Shown here: positions 17,247 through 24,509 of the stretch, one piece after another
Numbering within the stretch: position 1 is the stretch's first letter
How the letters are laid out: the number at the start of each line of letters is the position of its first letter
Assembly (NCBI GenBank): GCA_008012315.1
Contig: SSEL01000007.1
Coordinates: forward strand, 1-64,000
Direction: 5' to 3'
Origin: Rhodospirillaceae bacterium
GTDB lineage: Bacteria > Pseudomonadota > Alphaproteobacteria > Dongiales > Dongiaceae
DNA length: 64,000 nucleotides
Notes under the pieces: model-generated
Told to the model about the DNA's origin: nothing
Seen by the model: the letters and a program-made list of their open reading frames with translations, nothing else
Databases searched by the model: none
Made by a program: the position numbers and the translations under genes

Positions 17247-18000
17247 CGTAATAACCTTCGATATGGCGGACCAGGGCCCGGGCCGCGATTGACCTGCTTT
17301 GCTCGCGCAATAACATTTTTGAATCCAGGCTGTCACCGACCGTCACCGTAAACTGCGAGCGCCGGGGCGGGATGCGCCACCAGGGATCGCCCTTCAGCAG
17401 CATGATCGGCTTGCAGAGGATCGTGACGAGCTGGATGCGGGCCTCGGCCAGCAAGGCGATATTGGCAAAGCCGCGATGGAAGCGCATGGGCTCGCCGGGC
17501 CTGGTCCGGGTACCTTCCGGGAAGATGATGAGATTGTCGCCGCTATCGATCGAGGTCTTGCAGGCCTGGAGCAGCGCTTCGGGTTCCAGATTGTTTGGAA
17601 TGTAGCCGCACAGCCGCACCACACCGCCGAGATAACGGTGATTCCACAATTCGTGCTTGACGATGCATTGGGCGCGCGGAATGAAGGCCATTAGGAAGAC
17701 CACATCCAGCAGGGTCGGATGATTGGCGATGACGAGGTGCCCATGACTGTCGGCCAGCCGTTCCGCGCCGACCACGTCCAGGCGCAGGACGCCGAGACCC
17801 TGCAGCATCGCCGCAAAAACCCGGAACAGGCCCTGAATGAAACGCTGCGCATTGCGGCGTCCGGTCGTGCCGCCGATCTTCAGCTTGACCACGATGGGGA
17901 GGACCGTGAGCGCCGCCAAGGCGCCGCCGCCAAAGAAGACGGAGAAGGCAAAGCCCGTTGCGATGACGCGCCAGCTGCGATCGAGATAGCTAAGCAGCAC
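17224..18000 (-). CDS. apeD: 1-acylglycerol-3-phosphate acyltransferase-like enzyme (ApeD)
   Basis: A 258-residue PlsC-family membrane acyltransferase. It has an N-terminal hydrophobic segment (residues 13-40), the catalytic H-x4-D motif in VIANHPTLLDVVFLM, and the substrate motif IFPEGTRTRPGEPMRFHRG. It is likely to transfer acyl or aryl-polyenyl chains to the lipid anchor. Its start overlaps the apeC stop by 11 bp. Confidence 0.88.
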   Translation of the reverse strand: MLLSYLDRSWRVIATGFAFSVFFGGGALAALTVLPIVVKLKIGGTTGRRNAQRFIQGLFRVFAAMLQGLGVLRLDVVGAERLADSHGHLVIANHPTLLDVVFLMAFIPRAQCIVKHELWNHRYLGGVVRLCGYIPNNLEPEALLQACKTSIDSGDNLIIFPEGTRTRPGEPMRFHRGFANIALLAEARIQLVTILCKPIMLLKGDPWWRIPPRRSQFTVTVGDSLDSKMLLREQSRSIAARALVRHIEGYYGEQLATQ

Positions 18001-18775
18001 GTTGCCACCGCCATGTCATGCGCTCGCCGGCCGAACTGCCGGCATCACGCCCCGACAGAAGGAATTTCAGGAAATCCTCGATCGCATTGTTCCTGGCCAC
18101 ATCGGTATCCGGCGCCGCCTCGGACGTGACCGCGGAGATGTGAAGCGGCCGCGCATCACCGATTTGCGCGTCACCGGCTTGCGCATCGCCAAGCCGACGG
18201 CTGAGTTTGAGCGCGACGATCAGGGGGGCTGCCGTCGCCGGCCCTTCCTCGAAATGCCGGTAATCGCCGGAAAGCGGTTCGTCATAGCAGACAAGCAACA
18301 CGGCTTCGTCGGGATTGGCCGCCAGATTGGCGACCGCCTCAAGCAGGGCGAAACCGAATGTATCGTGGCCGGCGGAAATCGTCGTATGGCCGGCTTTGTT
18401 GCCGGTGTGAATCGACAGCAACCCCGCCAAAGCGTGATGGATGGACAGGCTGAAATCGGCCGGCGAGGGCGGTTGCCGCTCAGCCAGGTCTCCGAGGATC
18501 CGCAGGGTGCGCGCGAATTCGCCATGGCGCGAGGCGAAGATATAACGTGTCGTCCGGATATCGTCGCAGGCCAGGGCCGCGCCGATGACCTTTTGCCCGA
18601 AACTGTCGATCCGACGGCGCAGCATCATGGGCAGGGTGCCAAGCCCATCGGTATCCCGTGCCTGGCCATCGCCCGGCAGGCCGGCCCAGGCGCGCCAGGC
18701 GGCACGTGTTTCCAGGCCCGGCGTCCAGGCAAACCAATCCTCGACAAAAATGGGAAGTTGCTGCTGCATCATCAT
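17990..18775 (-). CDS. apeC: ketosynthase-like chain length factor (ApeC)
   Basis: A 261-residue truncated ketosynthase-fold protein of the beta-ketoacyl synthase-like N-terminal family. Where true ketosynthases have an active-site Cys, it reads TTISAGHDTFGFALLEAV, so it cannot form an acyl-enzyme. It is expected to form a heterodimer with ApeO and influence chain length. The C-terminal part carries a five-residue repeat (GDAQA, GDAQI, GDARP). It is first in the minus-strand block. Three consecutive ATG codons mark the start, and the exact one is uncertain. Confidence 0.84.
   Translation of the reverse strand: MMMQQQLPIFVEDWFAWTPGLETRAAWRAWAGLPGDGQARDTDGLGTLPMMLRRRIDSFGQKVIGAALACDDIRTTRYIFASRHGEFARTLRILGDLAERQPPSPADFSLSIHHALAGLLSIHTGNKAGHTTISAGHDTFGFALLEAVANLAANPDEAVLLVCYDEPLSGDYRHFEEGPATAAPLIVALKLSRRLGDAQAGDAQIGDARPLHISAVTSEAAPDTDVARNNAIEDFLKFLLSGRDAGSSAGERMTWRWQRAA
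18151..18195 (-). repeat. three 15-bp tandem units in apeC
   Basis: Plus-strand units GCGCATCACCGATTT, GCGCGTCACCGGCTT and GCGCATCGCCAAGCC encode GDAQA-GDAQI-GDARP-like pentapeptides near the ApeC C-terminus. The frame is maintained. Confidence 0.78.
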
Positions 18776-19087
18776 CAGTATGACGGGCCGTTCGGTGACA
18801 AAGACAGGCTTCGGAGCCCGGCATCATGTGCCCCGGTTCCATCAGCCTGTCGGTTTACGCGATGTCCGGAAACAAATCGACCGCGGACGGTATGACAGCC
18901 AGCGGCACATCCCGCCGCCGCATTCCGCCTGTTAACCCTGACCATCGCTCCATGCTCGGCCGCTACCGCATCCGGATTCCCAATGCGGTATCCGATACTC
19001 CCAGCCCCAAATTTTACAGAGATCATTATAATACGGCCCCATCACTTTATGGAAGCGTCCCCGCAATCCCGGAAGATATTGAAATAA
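18776..19087. promoter_or_regulatory. divergent promoter region of the APE cluster
   Basis: A 312-bp gap between apeC (minus) and apeB (plus). No credible gene was found. The half near apeB is AT-rich and holds TATAAT at 19027-19032, a good -10 candidate for apeB, but no matching -35 at 16-18 bp. The half near apeC is GC-rich with no consensus promoter I can identify. All minus-strand APE transcription must start here or upstream. Confidence 0.55.
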
Positions 19088-19819
19088 ATGAATTTTGTGT
19101 CAATTCTTCGAGAGGGAAGCGAGGCTGCCGGGACGATCCTGGCCCGCTGGTCGGACCGGCTTCCCCCAATGGGAACAATGCCCCAGCGCAGCATGACGGC
19201 GCGGGCCTTGCTCTACGATCTGCTGCAGGGCGTTGCGGGGGATGCCGCCGCCGACTGGCGCCTGGAGATGGGATCGTCCGGCCGGCCAACCCTGTCCTCT
19301 CCCAACGTGTCCTCCCCTGCCTTATCCGCTGCCGGGACAGGCTTTCCTTTTCCGTCGGTGTCGATAGCGCATTCCGGCGGCTGGGTCATGTGCGGCTTGT
19401 CACGGGACGGCGACATCGGCATCGACCTGGAGGAGCTGAGATCCGGCCGTGATTGGCCGGCCATGGCGGAAACGGCTTTCGGTCCGCGCGAGGTGCAGCG
19501 CGCGGCGGCGGACGGTATGCCTGGCTTTTATCGTCTCTGGACGTTGCGGGAAGCCATGGCGAAAGCAACCGGCGCGGGATGGGCGGCGGTGACGGATCGA
19601 CAAGACCGGGCGGATGGCGGCCCCGATACCGGCACCTGGTCCGCCTCACATGACGGATCATCCTGGTCGCTGTGGCATGAACGGATGATCTGCCGCGCGA
19701 CACGGCGGCAATTCAGCATCGCCGTTGCCTGCCGATACCGGGCGAAAACATCGCCGACATCACATATGCCGTTAAAATGGTGGCATTTATCGCGTGAGTT
19801 GCAGATGATGGGAGCTTAG
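19088..19819 (+). CDS. apeB: 4'-phosphopantetheinyl transferase (ApeB)
   Basis: A 243-residue Sfp-type transferase that would convert the apo-ACPs ApeE and ApeF to the holo form using CoA. The signatures are present: SIAHSGGWVMCGLS, then IGIDLEELR (Mg-binding Asp) and RLWTLREAMAKATGAG (the WxxKEAxxK-like motif, with Arg at the usual Lys position). An insertion near residues 70-85 is built from 15-bp repeats (SSPNV, SSPAL). It is divergent from apeC, the typical position in APE clusters. Confidence 0.86.
   Translation: MNFVSILREGSEAAGTILARWSDRLPPMGTMPQRSMTARALLYDLLQGVAGDAAADWRLEMGSSGRPTLSSPNVSSPALSAAGTGFPFPSVSIAHSGGWVMCGLSRDGDIGIDLEELRSGRDWPAMAETAFGPREVQRAAADGMPGFYRLWTLREAMAKATGAGWAAVTDRQDRADGGPDTGTWSASHDGSSWSLWHERMICRATRRQFSIAVACRYRAKTSPTSHMPLKWWHLSRELQMMGA
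19292..19336 (+). repeat. 15-bp tandem units in apeB
   Basis: CTGTCCTCTCCCAAC and GTGTCCTCCCCTGCC are tandem, followed by a diverged TTATCCGCTGCCGGG. They encode a Ser/Pro/Ala-rich loop (LSSPNVSSPALSAAG) and keep the frame. Confidence 0.65.
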
Positions 19820-19849
19820 TCATAGGACGGATGCGCGGGGAAGGCGCAT

Positions 19850-20599
19850 ATGCCAGAGCAGAGGTCATCAATGCATCAAGCGGAGTATCTGCGGAGCGAT
19901 CATATCGCCGCAGATATGTATGTGCCCGAATCGCGTTTCGGTATCTGGTTCCTGCAAACGGAAACCTGGGCGACCCATGTGCTCACCCGGGCGATCAACG
20001 ATCTGGAGCGGCTGATCGAAAATCGCCTGCCGTCCTATCCGGTCATCGTCGATGTCGGCTGCGGCCTGGGCCGTTCGTTCAAGCTGCTGCAGGAGCGGTT
20101 CAGGCCGGAACGCATGATCGGTGTCGATATCGATGGCAAGATGCTGCAAGCGGCCGCGGCGCAGATCGCCAGGGAAAACTTCACCGTCGATCTGCGGCAA
20201 TCCACCAGTTCGCGCCTGATGATGCCGGCGCAATCCGCCGACATGGTGTTCTGCCACCAGACCTTCCATCACCTGGTCGACCAGGAGGCGGCTTTGCGGG
20301 AATTCTACCGGGTGTTGAAGCCGGGCGGCCTGCTGCTCTTTGCCGAATCGACCAGGAAATATATTCATTCCTGGCTCATCCGCTATCTGTTCCGTCATCC
20401 GATGGACGTGCAGCGGACCGCGCCCGAATATCTGCAGATGATTCGCGATGCCGGATTCGATATCCGGCCGCGCTCGATCTCCTATCCCTATCTCTGGTGG
20501 AGCCGCCCGGACCTTGGCATCGTCGAGCGATGGTTCGGCATCAAGCCGCCGGTCGAGCGCGAGGAAACCCTGGTCAATCTCGTCGCCATCAAACCTTAA
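19850..20599 (+). CDS. apeA: SAM-dependent methyltransferase of the APE cluster
   Basis: A 249-residue class I methyltransferase. Motif I is VIVDVGCGLGRSFKLLQ, followed by MIGVDIDGKML, MVFCHQTFHHL and the FYRVLKPGGLLLFAE motif. It starts after GGAAGGCGCAT; an in-frame ATG 21 bp downstream is an alternative. It lies 30 bp after apeB on the same strand. Aryl polyene head groups are commonly methylated, and a methyltransferase accompanies the transferase in known clusters. The apeA label rests on this position, and ring versus oxygen methylation cannot be decided. Confidence 0.72.
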   Translation: MPEQRSSMHQAEYLRSDHIAADMYVPESRFGIWFLQTETWATHVLTRAINDLERLIENRLPSYPVIVDVGCGLGRSFKLLQERFRPERMIGVDIDGKMLQAAAAQIARENFTVDLRQSTSSRLMMPAQSADMVFCHQTFHHLVDQEAALREFYRVLKPGGLLLFAESTRKYIHSWLIRYLFRHPMDVQRTAPEYLQMIRDAGFDIRPRSISYPYLWWSRPDLGIVERWFGIKPPVEREETLVNLVAIKP

Positions 20600-20642
20600 G
20601 CCGACGGCACTGCCGTAGCAGCACCGCCGGTTGATAGGTGAA

Positions 20643-21149
20643 TCAGGCGGCGGCCTGTTTCAGTTTCTGCATATTGGCGATCGTCTGGGCGCAGGCATTC
20701 GCGGCTTCGGCACCCTTCACCAGGAAATGCTCGAAAAAGAATTTCCGGTGCTCTTCATGGTCATGGAAATGCTGGGGCGTCAGGACCGCCGACAGGACCG
20801 GCGTTTCCGTTTCGAGCTGCACCTGCATCAGGCCGCTGATGACGGCCTGGGCGACGAATTCATGGCGATAGATGCCGCCATCGACGACGAAGCCGGCGGC
20901 GACCACGGCGGCATAGCGGCCGGTCTTCGCCAGGATTTTCGCTTGCAGCGGAATTTCGAAGGCGCCGGGCACGGCGAAGAAATCGATCCGGTCCTCGGCG
21001 ATGCCGAGTTTCTGCAACTGCGCCACAAAGGCGACACGACACTGATCGACGATATCCTTGTGCCAGGATGACTGGATGAAAGCGATGCGGCCGCCATCGG
21101 CGACAGCCTTGCTGGATGTGGAAATGTTGGCGATCTGGCTCTGATTCAT
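20643..21149 (-). CDS. ribH: 6,7-dimethyl-8-ribityllumazine synthase, type II (RibH2-like)
   Basis: A 168-residue lumazine synthase, the penultimate enzyme of riboflavin synthesis. It condenses 3,4-dihydroxy-2-butanone-4-phosphate with the ribitylamino-pyrimidine. The motifs VPGAFEIPLQAKILAKTGRYAAVV, DGGIYRHEFVAQAVI and SVVLTPxHFHDHEEH-like (AVLTPQHFHDHEEH) closely follow the Brucella/Rhizobiales RibH2 decameric enzyme rather than RibH1. The gene stands alone behind an FMN riboswitch, consistent with a separately controlled second lumazine synthase. Confidence 0.9.
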   Translation of the reverse strand: MNQSQIANISTSSKAVADGGRIAFIQSSWHKDIVDQCRVAFVAQLQKLGIAEDRIDFFAVPGAFEIPLQAKILAKTGRYAAVVAAGFVVDGGIYRHEFVAQAVISGLMQVQLETETPVLSAVLTPQHFHDHEEHRKFFFEHFLVKGAEAANACAQTIANMQKLKQAAA

Positions 21150-21239
21150 CTTGGTTCCTCAAGCTTTGGGACCGGAATCAGGGCAAACGGGCTATCCATG
21201 CAAGGACGCTACGCGCCTCCCACATGTCGGCGACATCCC

Positions 21240-21388
21240 GTCCTCTTCCATCCGGACTATTACCGTCGGCTTCGGAATCGCACCGAATCTGCTGACCTCG
21301 CCGGATATGCTCCGGAAGAGCGCTCGCGGGCTTATGCGATCACTCGCCATCACCGCCGGTGGGGAATCACACCCCGCCCTGAGAACGT
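21240..21388 (-). promoter_or_regulatory. FMN riboswitch (RFN element) upstream of ribH
   Basis: On the minus strand the conserved RFN blocks appear in order: CAGGGCGGGGTGTGATTCCC, CACCGGCGGT, AGCCCGCGAGCG, a variable arm with GAGCGCTCTTCCGGAGC, GGTCAGCAGATTCGGTG, GATTCCGAAGCCGACGGT and AGTCCGGATGGAAGAG. It ends about 90 bases before the ribH ATG. FMN binding would lower ribH expression. No clear terminator with a U-run is seen before the start, so control of translation initiation is more likely. Confidence 0.96.
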
Positions 21389-21490
21389 TTTGCCATTCGG
21401 GTCGAACCCGGACGACGGCGATTCCATAGGGGATTTCGGCCCGCGCCGCAAGCCCGCCGGTGAGCAAAAGGGAAAACGGCTGGAATTGGC

Positions 21491-22537
21491 TTAACCGGTG
21501 AAATCGACCACCACCTTGATGTCGCCGGACTGGCGCTCGAACGCCGCCGGCCATTGCGGCAGCGGGACGCGCCGGGTGATCAATTGCTGCAGCCATTGCC
21601 TGTCGGCGGTCCGCAAGGCGGCCATGGCTTGCTCGTAATGGCGGCGATTGGCATTGACCGTGCCGAAGATCAGGTCGTTCTCTAGCACCAGGCGCCGGCC
21701 GATCTCGCCGATATCGAAATCGACCGCATGCCGTCCGCTGGAGAGGCCGGCGAGGCAGACGATGCCGTTCCGACCGTTCAAGGCGAAGACATCCAGGATC
21801 ACCGGTGCGGCCCCGGTGCATTCGATGATGATGTCCGGCTGCAGATCGAGCTCCTTCAGCTTGCCGCTGTGATAAGTGGCGCCCAATGCCCGGACTAGAT
21901 CCGGTTTGGGGCCGGTCTCCACCTGATCGAAGACATGCATATCGAAGCCCTGTTGCTCGCCCATCAAGGCCGCGAGCAGGCCGACCGGGCCGGCGCCGGT
22001 GACAAGCGCACATTTCGGCTGCCAGGTGGCGCGGGCGCCGATGCGGCGGATCTGCTCCCAGGCCTTGGCGACGATGCTGGCCGGTTCCACCAGGACGCCG
22101 GTGGTCCGCATCTCAGGCGGCAGCTTGATGGCATAGGCGGCGGCCAGGACAAATTGTTCACTGCCATAGCCGTCAATCGACTTGATGCCGCGTTCGGTAT
22201 ACTCACCATTGCTACACATGTCCCATTCGCCGGCGGCGCAATTGGGACAGGGAACGGGATCCGGCCGCCGCACGAAGCCGACGACGAGATCCCCCGCTTG
22301 AAAGCCGCTGTCATCGGGTGCCGAAATGACTTCGCCAAGAGCTTCATGGCCGATGACGAGATATTGTTTGCCTTCCGGCGCCCAGCCATAGTTGCCGGCG
22401 GCGATCTCGATATCGGTGCCGCAAATCCCCAGATCCAGACAGCGCACCAGGAGATGCCCGAGAGAACAATCCGGCTGATCTATTTCCTGTAAGGTCAGGG
22501 AATGGCTCTGGCCGGGGATAAGGGTGAGTGCGCGCAT
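21491..22537 (-). CDS. glucose 1-dehydrogenase-like zinc alcohol dehydrogenase
   Basis: A 348-residue medium-chain dehydrogenase of the archaeal glucose-dehydrogenase type. Catalytic zinc ligands are in LGICGTDIEI and IGHEALGEV. A structural-zinc-like lobe reads PCPNCAAGEWDMC, and the Rossmann motif is VTGAGPVGLLAAL. It probably oxidises an aldose to its lactone with NAD(P). ATG 22537 follows GAGG at good spacing; a GTG 6 bp upstream is possible. It lies downstream of the small minus-strand gene at 22.7 kb and upstream of the riboswitch. Specificity among sugars and other polyols is not readable. Confidence 0.82.
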   Translation of the reverse strand: MRALTLIPGQSHSLTLQEIDQPDCSLGHLLVRCLDLGICGTDIEIAAGNYGWAPEGKQYLVIGHEALGEVISAPDDSGFQAGDLVVGFVRRPDPVPCPNCAAGEWDMCSNGEYTERGIKSIDGYGSEQFVLAAAYAIKLPPEMRTTGVLVEPASIVAKAWEQIRRIGARATWQPKCALVTGAGPVGLLAALMGEQQGFDMHVFDQVETGPKPDLVRALGATYHSGKLKELDLQPDIIIECTGAAPVILDVFALNGRNGIVCLAGLSSGRHAVDFDIGEIGRRLVLENDLIFGTVNANRRHYEQAMAALRTADRQWLQQLITRRVPLPQWPAAFERQSGDIKVVVDFTG

Positions 22538-22566
22538 CGACACCTCATTTCTGCCGACTCAACCGC

Positions 22567-22658
22567 TTGGCCGTGAAAAGCGTTCCCGGGGAACGCCTCG
22601 GCCGCCGCGGCTGGCCGGAGAAACGAATTGGCCGGGAAACAGCTTGGCCAGGAAAGCG
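22567..22658. repeat. degenerate 15-17 bp repeats between two genes
   Basis: Four copies of a TTGGCCGNGAAA-type unit: starting at 22567, then three tandem copies at 22611, 22628 and 22644. They fill the gap between the dehydrogenase start and the end of the 88-residue gene. No coding role is apparent; they resemble the in-frame 15-bp repeats of the APE cluster. Confidence 0.6.
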
Positions 22659-22666
22659 TATGCGCG

Positions 22667-22933
22667 TCAGCCGGCCGGCTGCAGGGCCGCATCTCCTGCC
22701 GGCCCGGGGCCCTGATAGTGCAACAACGGGGTATTTTCCGCATACCACTTGTCCGGGTTCGTCCAGACATAGGGGCAGACATCGTGGATCGTAATCTCGG
22801 TCGCCCGATAGGGCTGCGCCATCAAAATCTCATTGAGAAAGCGCTGGGGGTCGTCGCGGTCGGAATAGGCGATCACCTTGTTCCGATGATCGAGCGCCAC
22901 CAATTTGGCATTCAGTCTACGAATCAAATCCAT
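22667..22933 (-). CDS. small uncharacterised protein (88 aa)
   Basis: An 88-residue soluble protein starting after a clear AGGAG 6 bases before the ATG. The sequence (MDLIRRLNAKLVALDHRNKV, then FLNEILMAQPYRATEITIHD and CPYVWTNPDKWYAEN) gives no recognised family. The last 15 residues (GPGPAGDAALQPAG) look disordered. It is divergent from the MarR gene across a 230-bp region with two tandem palindromes, so it is a likely MarR target. Its function is unknown. Confidence 0.6.
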   Translation of the reverse strand: MDLIRRLNAKLVALDHRNKVIAYSDRDDPQRFLNEILMAQPYRATEITIHDVCPYVWTNPDKWYAENTPLLHYQGPGPAGDAALQPAG

Positions 22934-23034
22934 CCTTGGCTCCTGTGGCTAACGCTTTCATATCCTTCGATTAACAGGGTCGAAGGCAGACGCGCTGGAG
23001 GTGGACGGTCGTCGGGCAGGCGGCCGTGGTAAGA

Positions 23035-23077
23035 TTATGTCATACTACGATATAATTTATGTCGTGACGCGATATAA
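23035..23077. promoter_or_regulatory. two tandem palindromic operators for the MarR regulator
   Basis: Site 1 (23035-23055) is TTATGTCA-N5-CGATATAA and site 2 (23057-23077) is TTATGTCG-N5-CGATATAA, arms 6/8 and 7/8 complementary. Their centres are 22 bp apart, two helical turns. They lie 87 bp before the marR ATG and about 100 bp before the divergent small gene. Confidence 0.72.
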
Positions 23078-23163
23078 ATCAAGTAAGCTGTATCAAGGAA
23101 TCAGGGGGGTATGAACAGACCGGGGGCGTGACTGGTGGATGCCAATGACGATGGGGTGGGCGA

Positions 23164-23613
23164 ATGGCTGTCATCGCAAGACGGAAGGCGGAAAACGCCG
23201 ACAATCACCACGACCTGACCAAGGCCGAATATGAAACCCTGGCCGATTTCCGGTATCAGCTCCGGCGCTTTCGCAGTTTCAGCCAATCTGCGGCGCGGGC
23301 CGGCGGACTGACATCACGACAGCATCAGGCGCTTTTATCCATCATCGGCCAGCCTGGCCGTGACGTGGCGACGATCGGTGAGCTCGCCGATCGTCTGCTC
23401 ATTCAACATCACAGTGCGGTGGAGTTGACCGATCGCCTTGTGGCGCTCGACCTGGTGCACCGGGATCATGACCGCGATGATAAACGCAAGGTGCTGATCT
23501 CTTTGACGCCGCGGGCCCGGAAACTGCTGGCACGCATGTCCGCCATGCATCTCGAGGAGCTGCGCCGGCTCGGGCCGCAACTGGCGCAATTGCTGGCGCG
23601 TTTCGGTTCTTGA
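23164..23613 (+). CDS. MarR-family transcriptional regulator
   Basis: A 149-residue winged-helix repressor-type protein. The helix-turn-helix region is TIGELADRLLIQHHSAVELTDRLVAL at about residues 76-101, followed by the wing DRDDKRKVLISLTPRARKLL (the DxR wing motif of the family). MarR proteins bind as dimers to palindromes and are released by small phenolic or oxidant ligands. The two palindromes upstream suggest autorepression and control of the divergent gene. The ligand is unknown. Confidence 0.87.
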   Translation: MAVIARRKAENADNHHDLTKAEYETLADFRYQLRRFRSFSQSAARAGGLTSRQHQALLSIIGQPGRDVATIGELADRLLIQHHSAVELTDRLVALDLVHRDHDRDDKRKVLISLTPRARKLLARMSAMHLEELRRLGPQLAQLLARFGS

Positions 23614-23915
23614 TGTGAGAAAGCCGGGAGACGTTGCCGGCGCCGTTGCGACGGTGAGATTGGCATCGTGGTGGCAGTGTTCTATCATTAGCTGCGAGCT
23701 ATCGGCTGCCGGTGCAAACCTCCGGTTAAAGCGTGAACTTTCATGCTTCTTTTATATTTAGACCGAATAGTTGGCTGGCGCGGTTTTGGTCACGCCCGAG
23801 GCAATTGATATTCCCGGTGACCGGATCCGGCATTTGACGGTGATCGACCGGGAAGGTGATCTGTCGGGGATGGCGGCTGCCTCCTTTCGACAAAGTCTCA
23901 AGACGTAAAAGTGGC
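23614..23915. other. 302-bp gap with a terminator-like hairpin
   Basis: Between marR and the PAS-protein gene, both on the plus strand. At 23729-23748 an imperfect stem AAGCGTGAA / TTCATGCTT (one mismatch, CT loop) is followed by CTTTTATATTTA and could end marR transcription. The rest holds the presumed promoter of the PAS gene. No gene is seen. Confidence 0.5.
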
Positions 23916-24419
23916 ATGGAACGGGCGCCAAGAAATATCTGCCAGCTTCGTGATTATTGGACCAGCCTTGCGGGAGGCACCGTTCCGGAGCGGGCACTTT
24001 TTGATCCTGCGGAGATCAAATCGATCCTTCCCTATCTGATGATCTGCGCGTTCGAATTCGATCCTTTCCGGGTTCGCTTCCGGCTGAGCGGAACGAAGGT
24101 CGATGAAATGACCGGCATGAATTTGACCGGGCGATATCTCGACGAATTCGCAACCGGCGCCTATGCCGTCAGTATCCAGGAAATGCTCGACTACTACGAG
24201 GATGCCAGCAAGACGGGGCGCTCGCGCATTTGGACCTATCCCTGGAGCGGCGACAATCCGGGCTCACGGGTCATCTGGGTCGGGTTGTTCCCGTTCAAGG
24301 TGAACGGCATCATCTCGCAATGCGTTTCCATCGAGGATTACGGCGAATTCGACAATCTGAAAGACGCCGAACTGCGCGTGCAAACGGCGGACTGGGCCGG
24401 GATCTCCAAAATCATCTAG
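23916..24419 (+). CDS. PAS-domain protein (PAS_5-like)
   Basis: A 167-residue soluble protein consisting of one PAS-like domain of the type common in Alphaproteobacteria as stand-alone proteins. It shows LRDYWTSLAGGTVPERALFDP, IKSILPYLMICAFEFDPFRVRFRLSGTKVDEM, and GRYLDEF. No output domain is attached. ATG 23916 begins the conserved part; a GTG 60 bp upstream is possible but adds non-family residues. Such proteins may sense ligands or partner other regulators. It lies 90 bp before ku but shows no clear link to it. Confidence 0.7.
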   Translation: MERAPRNICQLRDYWTSLAGGTVPERALFDPAEIKSILPYLMICAFEFDPFRVRFRLSGTKVDEMTGMNLTGRYLDEFATGAYAVSIQEMLDYYEDASKTGRSRIWTYPWSGDNPGSRVIWVGLFPFKVNGIISQCVSIEDYGEFDNLKDAELRVQTADWAGISKII

Positions 24420-24509
24420 GGATGGACCGGGCCGAGCAGCCCGGTTTCATGGAACCTAACTCAGATCATCCGGTTATCTTCTGTCGGGCTGGCTTCCTGA
24501 GGAAACGCT

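Noticed and set aside
18775..19026. 83-codon minus-strand frame upstream of apeC
   Set aside because: Lies in the divergent promoter, no ribosome-binding site seen and no protein-like features; left as non-coding.
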